A stretch of DNA of 64,000 nt from Vandiemenella viatica (lineage: Eukaryota; Arthropoda; Insecta; Orthoptera; Morabidae), in the NCBI GenBank assembly GCA_031002005.1, contig JARYHS010013631.1, positions 71,359,832-71,423,831 of the forward strand. The letters run 5' to 3'. Below the pieces are notes generated by a model. That model made no database searches and was not told where the DNA came from. It was given only the letters and a program-made list of their open reading frames with translations. Positions within the stretch are counted from its first letter, which is position 1. Each line of letters opens with the position of its first letter. The position numbers were made by a program, and so were the translations under genes. Positions 1-11,060 of the stretch are shown one piece after another.

Positions 1-206
1 GACATTTTTTTAGGTCTCATGCTCCAAAGGTCGGTTATATCCCCAACCCCCCCACCCCCACCCCCTAAAGTCGGTTTTTACCAACCTAAAATCAACTTTC
101 GCGTCATTTGTAGACTTTTTTTTTTTTTAGCTCTACCATTCTACAAGAATTTCAAAACCTCAAGTGAGATTTCCGTTGACCCCCCCGCCTCCCCCTGGAC
201 GCCCCC
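1..206. mobile_element. G/C-rich MITE fragment, family of 48999-49648
   Basis: This C-rich stretch ends in CTGGACGCCCCC. In reverse complement it resembles the left half of the element at 48999-49648, sharing the block around TAGCTCTAC, the CGTCATTTGTAGA block and the long C runs. The matching copy in the second duplication (about 57240-57586) shows the missing left end, GGGGGCGTTCATTAATCACG, so this copy is cut by the window start. It has no coding capacity. Confidence 0.6.
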
Positions 207-1994
207 TTTCCTAAATTTAGCACAGAAAACTCGAAGAACATGTTGGGTGAAAGAAATGGAAATGCCAGTTACCAAACCTCATAAGTGATTAGAAAACGCT
301 GAGCACAATCAGCACTGTGCACATTTACAGCTATTGTTCAAAATTATAAAACGAAACAGTAAATGAAGTGTACAAATTTTCTGCACAAATTTGTTGCAAG
401 TGAGACTAAAATGGGACTAAATTAAATTGTTAAAAAGTTGATCTGTGACAAAATAATTAATTGCTTCCCTTTATCTGGAAGAGAGAGATAATTATACAGT
501 TTTATAATCCTTGCCAATGTTCCGAGTATAGCCGCTGACAGGAAGCCATGCGCTGTAATATCATAATCGTTTCATGAGTTACCGGTGACAAGCGCTTGTA
601 CGGCTACAACAGACAGAAATTAATTACGGGAATCGATGCACGCGACCCAGCAGGCGATGTGCAGGTGACTGAGAAGTGAACTCCGAAATCTACAGCAAAC
701 AACATGTGTAATACATGATAACAAATCTCTCACAAAATACATCCACCCTCGCATTTTACTCTGGAGGCTAATAATAGTGAAGAAATAAAAGGACGATTAG
801 GCGTGTCACATTAGATCCAGTTTTTTTAAAGGTAAACAGGGGCAGTACTATCTTTTGGCAAGGTCCTTATTATCCAGAAATGATAAATGGCTGTGATTCT
901 GGCTGTTCGATAACGTCTGAAAATGGAAGTAAAAGATCCACTCTTAAATATATGTATCATTGTGTTTCCTTAGGACGGCAGAGCCAACAGTTATTTCAGA
1001 ATATTCTATAATGATTTGCTCGAAGTTTGAGAAATTCATTTTGCTCCTCGCGTGATAACAATGCAAGCCTAATTCAAAACAAAATTTTTACCAAAAATTT
1101 GACAGGAAGCTAAATTGTTATTCGAATCTTAGAAATGATTTTTTTTTCCACAGTTCGTGTAAGATAGATATGTAATTGCTTCGACGACTGAGTGCCCAGG
1201 CGTTCAAAATAGTATCCAACGTTAACAGTTTGCAGTTCAAGCAGAATCGCGACAAACAGAACCTTCAACATCCCAACAGGCGATAACGAGAACTTTACCA
1301 GCAGGCGTATGAGTTTTATCCTTGACAAGAGCGCTTTTGCACTCATTACATACTCGAAATAGTCGCTTCAGGAGCAAAGTGTTGTGCCCATGAACCTCAT
1401 GTGTGAGTGTACTTATCAGCATAATTTCCTTTTGCCGCAAAGCGCTCGGATCCACATTCAATAATTTTAGCTTCGACAGAAATGTAACATCTTTTTAATT
1501 ATTGCCCATATCTTAATTCAGTTAGTACATCAATTCCACCAAAACTTATTAATGTGTCTTGAAAAAAAAAAGTCTTGAATTTGCAAAGATGTCAGCAGCT
1601 TGATGCTTGTTCTGGGAGGACGTGCCTGGTGCCAGGGCCAACCTTCACAGATGTATTTGTGTCACTTGCATACTAGACTAGAGGCTTCGAAAGTGAACCA
1701 GTTTAATCCCTGCCAACATACGCCATCTCTTTCTCAGGAAATACTTCACGAACTCAGAAGGTATTTTAGTCACAAAAACGAACCATGAGAATTATTTGGG
1801 GTATAAGCCCACGTACATAATACAGAAATCTGTTTAGAAATCTAGATAAATGTAGTTAAATAAGATGTCACCTGAAAGTCTCAGTCTCTTTAAGTCAGCT
1901 TTAAATCCAGACATAGTTTTGCCTCACATCTAATTTTACTTTGCGAAAGAATTCTCTTCTTGGCATCTGGCAACCAAAGGTGACTGAGAAAATA
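207..1994. other. No gene recognised
   Basis: This is AT-rich sequence inside the duplication. Short frames at 1110-1346 (minus), 1237-1461 (minus) and 1600-1788 (plus) are the same in copy 2. That only reflects the recent duplication: they resemble no family I know and overlap each other on opposite strands. Confidence 0.5.
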
Positions 1995-2508
1995 CAGTGG
2001 GTGGCCAAATTATTATACTCAATAGGTCATAAAGCAAAAAAAGTCATGAAGTTTTTAAAAGACGAAAAAATAACCCTCTTGGATTGGCCTGGAAATTCGC
2101 CAGACCTTAACCCTATTGAGAATGTCTGGGCGGCGCTAAAAAAAGAAATTTGCAAGGATAAAATTATTACTAATAAAAAAGAATTAATAGAAAATATTAT
2201 TACAGCATGGCACAGAACACCTGAATTACAAGAAATTTCCAAAAAGTGCATTGCCAGCATGCCGCAGCATCTACAAAACGTGATTGCTCAAAAGGGAGGA
2301 TTCACTAAATATTGATTAATATTTTTTTCTATTAATATAACATAATTCCTATGCTAAATTATGTTTTATTTATTTTTCCTTAATTCATTAAACCTATAAA
2401 GATAACAATAAAAACGATATCATAGGTCTATTAGTAGATTAAATGTATAATAACACACGAAACAATGTTTTTTTTTTCAAACGAGTATAATAATTTGGCC
2501 ACCTACTG
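1995..2508 (+). mobile_element. Internally deleted Tc1-like transposon, present only in copy 1
   Basis: The ends are inverted repeats: CAGTGGGTGGCCAAATTATT at the left and its near-complement, ending CCACCTACTG, at the right, matching over about 26 bp. TA lies on both sides (1993-1994 and 2509-2510). The duplicate copy has a single TA at the same place and none of this sequence, which confirms both ends exactly. At 514 bp it is much shorter than a full Tc1 element (about 1.3-1.8 kb). It keeps the 5' end and the 3' third of the transposase, so it could move only with an enzyme supplied by another copy. Confidence 0.95.
2026..2315 (+). pseudogene. Tc1-like transposase, C-terminal fragment
   Basis: The frame contains the Tc1 signature DWPGNSPDLNPIENVWAALK, which includes the last acidic residue of the DDE/D catalytic triad, and then about 60 residues of the usual C-terminal helices to a TAA stop. 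The DNA-binding N-terminus and the first two catalytic acids are missing. The junction follows the left inverted repeat almost at once (about 2021-2030), so the loss is one internal deletion. An upstream frame opening at 1941 runs through flanking DNA and the inverted repeat and is not a real start. Confidence 0.9.
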
Positions 2509-2510
2509 TA

Positions 2511-3304
2511 ATGTTTGTTTTAGTGTATGGAAGATGAAGGTAGAAAAATTATTCGCAATCACTACAATCACTGATATGTTGTACAATCTTTTTATGGAAA
2601 AGATATTTAAAAATTTAACAGGCAATAAGAATCTCTGTAAAACGCATTCATACATAGTAATTAACGTGGGATCTTATGTATTATTAGTTGACACCAAAAA
2701 CTGATTGTATTTTTGTGATGTTAAATTACTAAGCCGTAATCAACAATGGGTAATATTACTGTCTTGTTAAGGATTATATGTCCTCTTCCACATGCCGAAA
2801 AGTTTTGTCACGCGATACGATATATTGTTGATCTGTACACATAACTAGCGCTAACTTTTTTGTTGGCTTATGATCTACGTTTACATTTAAATTAATAATT
2901 ATGATGCACGTGTTCTTTTAAATTAATAATTATGCGTTGTGCAGTAGACACATGAATTTTATTTTCATTTATCATGATAATATGTAAGACAACTTCTATA
3001 TAAATAAGTGTTTGGAATTTTGTATTGCAACTTACTCCTACCAACTCCGCGTAGTACCTACAAGTACATTAATCAGCGTTAAAATATGCGCTCTTATTTC
3101 AAATGTTTTGGTTATATTTAGTCAGTTCTCGAAAACGAGCCCCATTTGGCGAGAAAAATTATTCCAGTAATGTTGAATCAAACGTTTCTGTTATCGCGTC
3201 ATTTGCCTCCTCCCGATATAAAATCAGTTCTCTGAGTGTTAATCTTCAGTAACCACCAGAATTTGATCGCTCAAGCACGTTGGTGTGGAAGGGTGTAAGC
3301 TTGG
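2511..3304. other. No gene recognised
   Basis: AT-rich sequence shared with copy 2. A 79-residue frame from 2465 starts inside the Tc1 end and is rich in codons typical of random AT-rich DNA. It has no recognisable domain. Confidence 0.5.
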
Positions 3305-5862
3305 ACATAATATATCGATATATCGAAACATAGATATTTTTTCATGAAATAATCGATATTTATCGCTGATATTTTTGTTCTCGATATATCAAAAATCGAT
3401 ATTTAATTGGGGTATCATTTTTAAGTACCATTTCGATATTTTTTGTGTGAACGCAATTCAGTATCTATATATTCATACGCTAAGCGAAAACTTATGTTAC
3501 ATTTTTAAGAATACAGAAGTGTGAGATTTGGCATAGTTAAAGATTATATGGAGAAGAAGTGAAGGAAGCTAAAGTCTATATGTAATATGCGTTACAAATA
3601 CATTAAATTAAGTAAAATAAAACGCTCACTCACCTACGTAGTTCGTTCAGATGGCTGGTAGATGGCGCAGCTAGCGGCCTTACTTTGTCTTCTTTGGTGA
3701 AACAAAACAGTCGAAATTAATCTCTGAACTTGTAAAGAAGCAAGAAGCAACATTTCGAGGTCTGGTAGATAGTTACAGGAATAATGGGCGAACGGAGGAA
3801 CTTAAAGAAATACAGAAAGCTAAAATTATATATAATATATTTTACAAACCTTGGAATCGATATAAGCAGTCAGAGATAATCGATTGCTTCAGTTGTAAAC
3901 AAATGCGCAGTTTGTCTCTGGTTTGCGACATAGGCTGCGCAGAACGAATTTCCCGTAAACTTTTTACTCTTGGTCCAAGCCGTATTTCAACCTAACCATG
4001 ATCACTATGACAAAACGACCCTATTTAGGTTGATATGATCCCTGTACCGATAATTTTTGTGTCATTTTTACAGTGCTGCTAACATTTCGCGGTTGCGGAG
4101 CATCCCATATTTTGGCATTTTTAATTTAATTCGTGGTGACTTTTCCGGAAAAGGAGAGTGCTAAACGTGAAGAGGACACTATAAGGAAACAGTTAATCCA
4201 AATTTCAACAGGTCAGTAACAGTTTTTTCACTGGTGGAGAATGTCCAACCCCACGCAAAAATATAATAAGTATAGTTAATACATGTTACAAATAGATTAT
4301 TAAAATAAAAAATTAATTTGTGAACGTGTGTGTGCGCTTGAAATATGATCGGAGCCAATTTCCCCGCATTGAGACACTCTGTGGTCTTTGGTGAAACGAA
4401 AGACTCGGATAAAGAAGAAATTAATGTTTGAAGTTAGGAAAGGAATACTTTGAAAAGGGATGTAGCGATTCTGCCAGATACTATATCAGTGTTTCCCAAC
4501 GTGGGGCCCACGCCCCACAGGGGGGTAATTTGGTTTTTTTAGGGGGGAAATTTAGAAATTGACTTGATGCGACTTTACCGCTTTCTCTTGGGTTTATTTA
4601 AATGCAATGCTAGATATAGATACAAAATATAGCAAAAAAGCAAATTCTTAAAATAGTGCTGTAAATAATTATTAGGTATAGTTTCGTTTGATGTTAGCAA
4701 AATATTTTTTTAATTAAAAATTAGGTATGGGGGGCAAAAAAAAAAAAAAAAAAAAAAAAAATATTAAAAGTGGGACATGACCCAAAAAAGGTTGGGAAAC
4801 ACTGTACTATATGGTCATTTGATTATTTAAAATGTTAACTTTGGTGAAGTGTATTTTGATTTTTTAATTTCAATAATTTCATAATAGAGAGAGAGAGACA
4901 AGAAATAAGGAATAATTATTTGAGTGAAATTCAAAATGATAATAGACTAAATTTAAATAGCGAACTCACAAAATAACGAAGTTATTTTGATAGATACATT
5001 TAAATGCGTATGTTTCATAAAGCTAAAGCAGTTTTCCGGCCTAAATGAACTATCGGAAAATACATTTCATCATTTGCTATGGTTAGATTAGAAGCTAAAA
5101 TTTAGCATACAGTCACGCGTGTAGTGTATCGTTTTAATTTTATAGGTAATGCAGAGAATTACTAGAGTATTACTCTTTCATGAAAGAAACTAAACAACTT
5201 AATGAATTACGGTCGAATTTCGATCGCTGGGCGATCACTAGTCCTATTTAATGCGTTACATATATATTGGATATATATCAGTACATATCTGACCTAAAAG
5301 CGTTTAAAAAGTGAATTTGTTATAGTTTAACAGGTTTTCATCAATGGTTATGAGGATAAAGAAAGTTGTTAAATTTTAACAGGTTTACGTTAAGGTGAAT
5401 TTTTGTCAACATATTTGATTGTTAACCGATAGGTTATTTTTATAGTTGAAGAATATTGATTAACCATACGTTTTGTGAAGTGGAAGGTTGACGATGAATA
5501 ACAATTAATGTGTTTACGAAATACTTGATAAGCCAAGCCTCTTCTGAGTGATCCGAAAGAGTGGCTTCTGCAGTTAACTTGGCGGCACCGGACAATAGGA
5601 GCAGATTGACGGGGGAACATGTAACACAGTGAGTACTTTTGAAGTTTGCATGAAACGAATTCAGGGTTGATAGCTTTTAAAAAATATAAATTAATAAAAT
5701 TTTCCGTAATTTGTGAATGTGTCTTTAATTTTCTTGTATATTTTGGGAATATTTTTAGATAAAATAGGAAAAATTTTGATATATTGAAATACCGATATTT
5801 TTTCTCGATATATATCGACATCATTTGTAAATATCGATACGATATTTATCCATATATTTGTT
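3305..5862. repeat. Possible degraded transposon bounded by TATCGATA-rich ends
   Basis: Both edges are dense in ATCGATAT-type words: 3307-3440 with TATCGATATATCGAAA and CTCGATATATCAAAAA, and 5777-5860 with CTCGATATATATCGACA and AATATCGATACGATAT. Read toward each other they are loosely inverted. Between them a block of about 200 bp occurs twice in diverged form, near 3541-3790 and 4240-4450. Each has CGTTACAAATA/TGTTACAAATA, then a TTTGGTGAAAC word, then AATTAAT. No transposase is readable. A hAT MITE (4487-4804) is nested inside. The element call is inference from the ends only. Confidence 0.35.
4487..4804. mobile_element. hAT-type MITE, 318 bp
   Basis: Inverted termini CAGTGTTTCCCAAC...GTTGGGAAACACTG are flanked by an 8-bp target duplication TACTATAT (4479-4486 and 4805-4812). 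Eight-base duplications and CAG...CTG termini are typical of hAT elements. It has no coding capacity and contains a long A run at about 4736-4761. The same insertion, same length and same target site, is at 61351-61668, so it predates the segmental duplication. Confidence 0.93.
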
Positions 5863-6202
5863 TCATTTTCCTATCCCCAGAAGGGCGGTGTGTGAAGCAT
5901 TGTCGATCAAGATGTAATAACACATCTTGTGCACACACTGTAGAATCTAAAATCGTATGCCAGAAACATTAAAAACTATGTGTGTGAAAGCTTTCAAGAA
6001 TGAAAGACCATTACTATTGTGAAATGCTATGTGAACTCAACAAATGTAAATGAATTCCAATTCTCCAAAGCAAATCGTGTAGTTTTAAGGTATATTTTCG
6101 GTGGGTTGCATTTCAAAGAAACTAAGAAGGTTGTGTTAAAAGTTTGAAATTCTCGGGGACCTTACTTCACAGAATTACTTACAGATTGATTTGGTTATTT
6201 GC

Positions 6203-6203
<1 letters not shown>

Positions 6204-6235
<32 letters not shown>

Positions 6236-6440
6236 ATGGCTCTACGCCTCGTCGACATCGAGGTCATTAGATGCGGGTGAGAGTGGGGACAAGGGACGGG
6301 AACGAATTCGATCATGGCCTTTAGAAGGAAGCATCCCAGCATTCGCCTAGAGTGATTTGGGGAAACCATGGATTCGAACCGGCGCGGCGTTCTCTCGAAT
6401 GTTAGGCGAGAAAGTTTACCGTTCACCCACCACGCTGGGT
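6204..6440 (-). mobile_element. tRNA-derived SINE (family A)
   Basis: On the minus strand the element starts with a tRNA-like head (box B complement near GATTCGAACC) and ends in a long poly-A, seen here as T's from 6204. The body carries the family marks GGAAGCATCCCAGCATTCGC and GAGGTCATTAGA. Imperfect target duplications GGTTATTTG (6193-6201) and GGTTACTTG (6441-6449) flank it. The same insertion is in copy 2 at 63106-63335. Confidence 0.88.
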
Positions 6441-6466
6441 GGTTACTTGATTCTCAAAAATACAAC

Positions 6467-6918
6467 TAGTCCAGTCATTTAAGCTTAAATTAGGTAAGAA
6501 TCTCGGAATTCGAGATACCCAGCTGTAAGTCTGTAAATACTTGTATATTGACACCCTAAAAGTGGTCTCTAAACCTACATATGGTAGGGTGTGCGCAACT
6601 ATTAAATTTCGAGGTCAAAGGTCACAAAAAATCGTTTTTTTTGCGCTTTTTTTGTAAATATCTCATTTCCTATGGGTTTTTTGCTATTTGTATTTATTAT
6701 CAATATTGTAGAATACAAAATTCTCTACAAATTTTGTCTAAAAAAATTTTTTATACGGTGAACCGTTTTGGAGATAGAGGGCGGAGAGCAGCACTTCAGG
6801 TCAACCGGTGCCTCCTGTCGAAAACGCGCCATATATAGTTGATGAACTATCTATAAATCAATGATTATAAATATTTGTCAATTTTTATTAACTATTATAT
6901 TATATTTTATCATTTTCT
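6467..6918 (+). repeat. Left long terminal inverted repeat
   Basis: This arm pairs with 9322-9780 in reverse complement. Shared blocks include CTCGGAATTCGAGATACC, GGTAGGGTGTGCGCAACTAT, TACGGTGAACCGTTTT and GTTGATGAACTATC. The arms differ by scattered substitutions and by a short insertion (CGCGCGGTCACAGCAT-like) in the right arm next to GGCGGAGAG. The outermost 40 bp are less well conserved than the interior. Confidence 0.9.
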
Positions 6919-7281
6919 TCATGCATTAAATCTATATCTATTCAATAAGACTGATAACCGTTTCCTGAAATTAAAAAATAATTAAGGGAAAAACTTAAAT
7001 CATATTATAATTATATTCCCATTTACACTAATGACATTTTAAATAGAAAACAATTAAGTGCATCTTCTTTAAAATCTGTAAATTTTAAAATCCTTCCACT
7101 ACGTCAAAAATTATACCTGGGAATTAAGGTCGGGCCACACTAGACCGCACCGCACCTGGCCCGCACCGCACCGGCCTTAAAATCGACTTTCACCACTGGC
7201 AAAGATTTGATTTGTTAATGCGAACATGCAAGGACTCTAACTAAATTTTACGAATATCTGATGAACCTGAAGTGAGGTTGA

Positions 7282-9057
7282 AAAAAAAAAGGACACACTT
7301 CTAAAACAATCAGTAACGTTAAAACAATATTTAGTCGTAAAGGACCAGAAATTTCCGAACTCCATGATCCTTTTCCAAATACTACGCAGTTAATATCGAT
7401 AGCTTCTGGAATTTTTGGAAATGAACAAATTAACTGCCACAGAGCTTACGAAATTGGATTAGAGTCTATGAAGAAGATCACCGGCTTATCATTTAATGAA
7501 ATAAAGTTGAAACGTTCCGAAAAAGTAATGCCGCTTTCCAGTGTTAACAAATCTGTAAAAATAAATGATTGTAAAGTTGCAGTGGATCCATTATTACTTT
7601 TCCAAAGAATAACTGTCAGCAAACAATTTGAAAGTAATCTTGAAGAATATCTTCAATATGAATTGAGTCCGTATCCAACAGCTCTATTTGATAATGATGG
7701 CATGAGAAAAACAACAAAATCGTCATTGTATGACAACATGAACCCAATTGTTTTTGTTCTCAATGAAAATAATGTGACGTTCATTATCGATGGCGGATTT
7801 CTTCTTCATCATGTTGTATGGAGCAGAGAAGATACTTTTTCTATTATTTTTGATAAATACATGAATTATTTACAAAGGCATTACAGTTCCAAAATAATTG
7901 TTGTATTTGACGGATATTCAGACTATAGTAAGAACGTAAAAGCTATGGAGCAGCAGAGAAGAACTGCTGCACTTTCAAAAAGGTATGAAGTCTGTTTCGA
8001 TGAAACAATGGTTGTACCAGTTACTCAAGAAAAATTCTTATCAAATCGAAATAACAAAGATATGCTCATTAACATGTTAACTGAAAAATTACAAGCTGCA
8101 AAAATTACTACTAAACAAGCCAGAGATGATGCGGATGTTCTTATTGTTGAAACTGCAATTGAAGAATCAAAGTCTGAAAAAACTGCAGTTATAATAGGAC
8201 AAGATATTGATTTACTTGTCATTTTAATTGGGCGTACACTGTCTTAGGAACAAGATATTTTCTTTAAAAAAGTTGGGAAAGGAAATGTAAAAACGGAGAT
8301 ATACTCGACTAAAAGTTTTGATAATTATCCTCATTCCAAAACACATATTTTATTTCTGCACGCATTAAGTGGCTGTGACACAACTTCAGCGCTTTTTAAA
8401 AAAGGAAAAAAATCATTTTTAAAAGTTTTTGAGAATCTGATAAATTTGGATGAACTAGCTGCAGCATTTGAGGAAGAAAATTGTTCGGCCCAGAGATTAT
8501 TAGAGAGTGGAACTCAAACCTTATTGGCAGTCTATTATATAAATGCTCCGAAATCTGTGAAAAGTCTCGATCATCTTCGTTATATGCAATACGTCAAGTC
8601 TACAAAACTTAATAAACCTGTGCAGCTTTCAAATATTCCACCAACAAGTGCAACTGCTCATCAACATTTCAAACGTGTATATTATCAAGTTCAAACTTGG
8701 TTAGGGCATGATTTGGAACCCCAGGTATGGGGTTGGGCAATGCGAAACGATTTTCTGGAGCCTATCATGACAATTTTACCACCTGCTCCAGCAGATTTGC
8801 TAAATACAATTTTCTGCAACTGCAAGAGTGGTTCGCGATGCGGATGCAGGAAAGCGGGCTTGCAATGCTCTTTAGCTTGTGGCAAATGTAATGGGCAAGC
8901 TTGTCTCAATGCTCTACCATATCAGAGCGACATTAACGAAGATGGAACCTTTGACCCCGAAATCATGGAAGAACTTGAGACAAATGTCGTTGAAGACGAT
9001 AATGAAGACCAGTTTGAAATTTACCAGCAGCCGGAAGACGACGAAGAAGAGGAATAA
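7282..9057 (+). pseudogene. XPG/FEN1-like nuclease with Cys8 cluster, one in-frame stop
   Basis: The frame opens after TGA at 7279. The first ATG with good continuation is at 7468, and the frame runs to TAA at 9055-9057, interrupted only by TAG at 8245-8247. Counting from 7468 it would be about 528 residues. XPG/PIN-like features in order are IIDGG (about 106-110), VVFDGY with a following E-x-x-RR (about 145-165), RDDADVLIVE (about 219-228), GQDIDLLV (about 244-251) and, after the stop, FLHALSGCDTTS. These supply the acidic metal-binding residues of flap/structure-specific nucleases. Near 8812-8910 eight cysteines lie within about 31 residues (FCNCKSGSRCGCRKAG start), and an acidic tail follows. 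Being inside the inverted repeats, it is presumably a transposition protein. The single nonsense codon could be a recent lesion or a sequencing error. Confidence 0.75.
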
Positions 9058-9321
9058 GATGATTAAAATTATAAATTGTAGTTTTTGTACCCTTTATTCC
9101 ATTTTTTTACTTTTAATAAAAATAAATTTATTGAATGATATTTTTTAATAAAAATATTAATTCATAATTTATTTAGTTTTTTCATCATGTAAGAAGTTAT
9201 TAATATTAATTAGGTTAAAATTCAAATATAATTCCTATATTTTCGTTAACAATTCTGCAATTACATGGGCAGGTAAGTGTTGTTAAATAAATTAATACTG
9301 AATAAAAAGTGGATAGGTTAG

Positions 9322-9780
9322 GAAAAAAATGATAAAATATAATATAATAGTTAATAAAAATTGACAAATATTTATAATCATTGATTTGTCGATAGTTCAT
9401 CAACTATATATGGCGCGTTTTCGACCGGAGGCACCGGTTGACCTGAAGTGATGCTGTGACCGCGCGCTCTCCGCCCTCTATCTCGAAAACGGTTCACCGT
9501 ATAAAAAAAGTTTTTAAACAAAATTTGTAGAGAATTTTGTATTCTACAATATTGATAATAAATACAAATAGCAAAAAAACAATAGGAAATGAGATATTTA
9601 CAAAAAAGCGCAAAAAAAAAACGATTTTTTGTGACCTTTGACCTCGAAATTTAATAGTTGCGCACACCCTACCATATGTAGGTTTTGAGACCACTTTTAG
9701 GGTGTCAATATACAATTATTTACAGACTTACAGCTTGGTATCTCGAATTCCGAGGTGAACTTACTATAATGACTGGACTA
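9322..9780 (-). repeat. Right long terminal inverted repeat
   Basis: Reverse complement of 6467-6918, ending in GACTGGACTA, followed by the AAC target duplication. It lies about 260 bp after the nuclease gene stop. Confidence 0.9.
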
Positions 9781-9783
9781 AAC

Positions 9784-10274
9784 CACGTTTCGACAATTCG
9801 TTAAAAAATAAACAGGCACAACGTTCTCACTAAAAATTTTGTATTTTTATTGTATTGTAAGACCTAAATTTTCCTGGCTTTCGACTGCGATCACTCGAGC
9901 AAGACGTGGCGAACCACCTTAAAGGTAAAACACATTGCACTAGTTCATTGGAAAGCGTAAATCGGCGTCACGTCTGTCTCCTATCGGAGGCAGCAGAGAC
10001 GTAAAAGGAGGTAGGCGACGACGGGATGGCATCGATACATGTTGCCGAAACGGGTCTTCAGTCGAGACGTAATGCCCTGCCAGAGACCAGACGCTTGACA
10101 AAGTGTCCGGCAGCAAGTTGGAGTGCCGTGCCTGGGGCTATCCGTCAGCGCCTCCTGCTGCCCCACTCTCCACGAGTGGAACTGCTGACCTGCCAGCCTC
10201 CAGCAGCTCTCGCATTAATCTGAAAGGAGAGTTGTTACTCGGTTCAAACGGAATATACGCGGAACTGTGACACA
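9784..10274. other. No gene recognised
   Basis: Contains a more GC-rich patch (about 9960-10220) with overlapping short frames on both strands (9981-10166 minus, 10026-10223 plus) and no recognisable domain. It ends at a TA dinucleotide tract (about 10275-10296). Confidence 0.45.
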
Positions 10275-11056
10275 TATATATATATATATATATATTATAA
10301 ATGCGAAATTAACTCTGTCTATTTGTTACGTTTCTTGGGCTAAACGGCTACTCCAATCGTGATAAAATTTGACAAGGAGATGCTATTTGACATTAGGATG
10401 GGCATGGGATACCATATTCTGTAAAGATAAGAACATATTGTCATTAAATTATGAAAACTATCTGAACTGTGAAAGACAAACGCATAATGTCTATATGTCT
10501 TTTTAATACGTAACATTAGAGAGTAATGGCAGCGTAGCGCAGTGGTAACGTGCTTGCTTTTAAGAAAACTCCCGTGTGGCTTCGGGTTTAAACCGCACTA
10601 GGCGTAAAATTTTTTTATGTATTGTTTTTCATAGTTTGAGCCAAGCCTAGGATTTTGTAGTAAGGATGCCATGTTCTGGCAAATCTTTGGCGATAGAATA
10701 GCGCCCTAAGCGATTACTTTATTCAGGGTACACTGGTTCCACAGGCAGTTTTTGTGTGATCTAAACTAATAATATTATATATGCGAGAGTAAGTCTCTGA
10801 CTATTTTTTGTTTTGACGACTATATGTGTATACCGATATACCGAAATACTTTGTATCATTAGGAACGAAATAGGATACTTTTTTACCGATATGAATAAAT
10901 GAGACAGGTTCGACGGTAGAATGGCATATCGATAGCGTTCCCGTCATATTATGCCGACATATCTTAGGTAACTTTCAGCTTTGTGTATCCAAGTCTAGCA
11001 ATCAAATTCTAAATCCATGCTTACGAAGTCGCGGGTAACAGCTAGTATATATATAA
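10275..11056 (+). mobile_element. RTE-like non-autonomous element with tRNA-like insert
   Basis: It starts with a (TA)n tract and AATGCGAAATTAACTCTGTC, and ends with CGAAGTCGCGGGTAACAGCT followed by (TA)n. This layout, with an 'AAGTCGCGGG...AGCTAGTA' 3' end and a simple AT tail, is typical of RTE-type 3' tails and the non-autonomous elements that use them in insects. A tRNA-like stretch is embedded (10528-10605). A related fragment in reverse orientation lies at 31155-31325. No open frame. Confidence 0.5.
10528..10605 (+). repeat. tRNA-like sequence (SINE head), not a tRNA gene
   Basis: TAGCGCAGTGGTAACGTGC resembles box A with the D arm, and TTCGGGTTTAAACCGC resembles box B with the T arm. 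The spacing is about right for a pol III promoter. The acceptor ends do not pair well and it sits inside a repeat, so it is more likely a SINE head than a functional tRNA. Confidence 0.45.
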
Positions 11057-11060
11057 TGGC

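Larger units (their letters stand above)
1..7107 (+). repeat. Segmental duplication, copy 1
   Basis: This segment aligns in the same orientation to 57384-64000 over its whole length, and both ends of the match are cut by the window edges. By eye the copies are about 98-99% identical, with scattered single-base changes and a few indels. The largest indel is the Tc1-like element at 1995-2508, present only here. Copy 2 has about 39 bp extra near 62358-62396 and about 11 bp extra near 60367. Copy 1 keeps 12 bp near 1827-1838 that copy 2 has lost between two AGAAATCT direct repeats. No host gene was recognised inside. It could be a true low-copy duplication or two haplotypes placed in one scaffold. 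Confidence 0.93.
6467..9780 (+). mobile_element. Long-TIR DNA transposon with XPG-like nuclease gene (Academ-like)
   Basis: The element is bounded by TAGTCCAGTCATT at the left and its complement at the right, with a 3-bp duplication AAC outside (6464-6466 and 9781-9783). The inverted arms are about 450 bp each. The interior of about 2.4 kb holds one gene relic on the plus strand (7282-9057) encoding an XPG/FEN1-like nuclease followed by eight clustered cysteines. From memory, Academ elements have 3-4 bp target duplications and encode XPG nuclease and Cys8 zinc-finger domains, which fits. No helicase or longer N-terminal part is visible, so this copy may be shortened. The first part of the same insertion is also in copy 2 (63362 onward). 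Confidence 0.7.

Noticed and set aside
1110..1788. Small frames identical in both duplicated segments
   Set aside because: Identity reflects recent duplication, the frames overlap on opposite strands, and no domain is recognisable.
5390..5824. A 144-residue minus-strand frame repeated in copy 2
   Set aside because: The copy 2 version is cut to 98 residues by a stop, the composition is that of random AT-rich DNA, and presence in both copies follows from the duplication alone.
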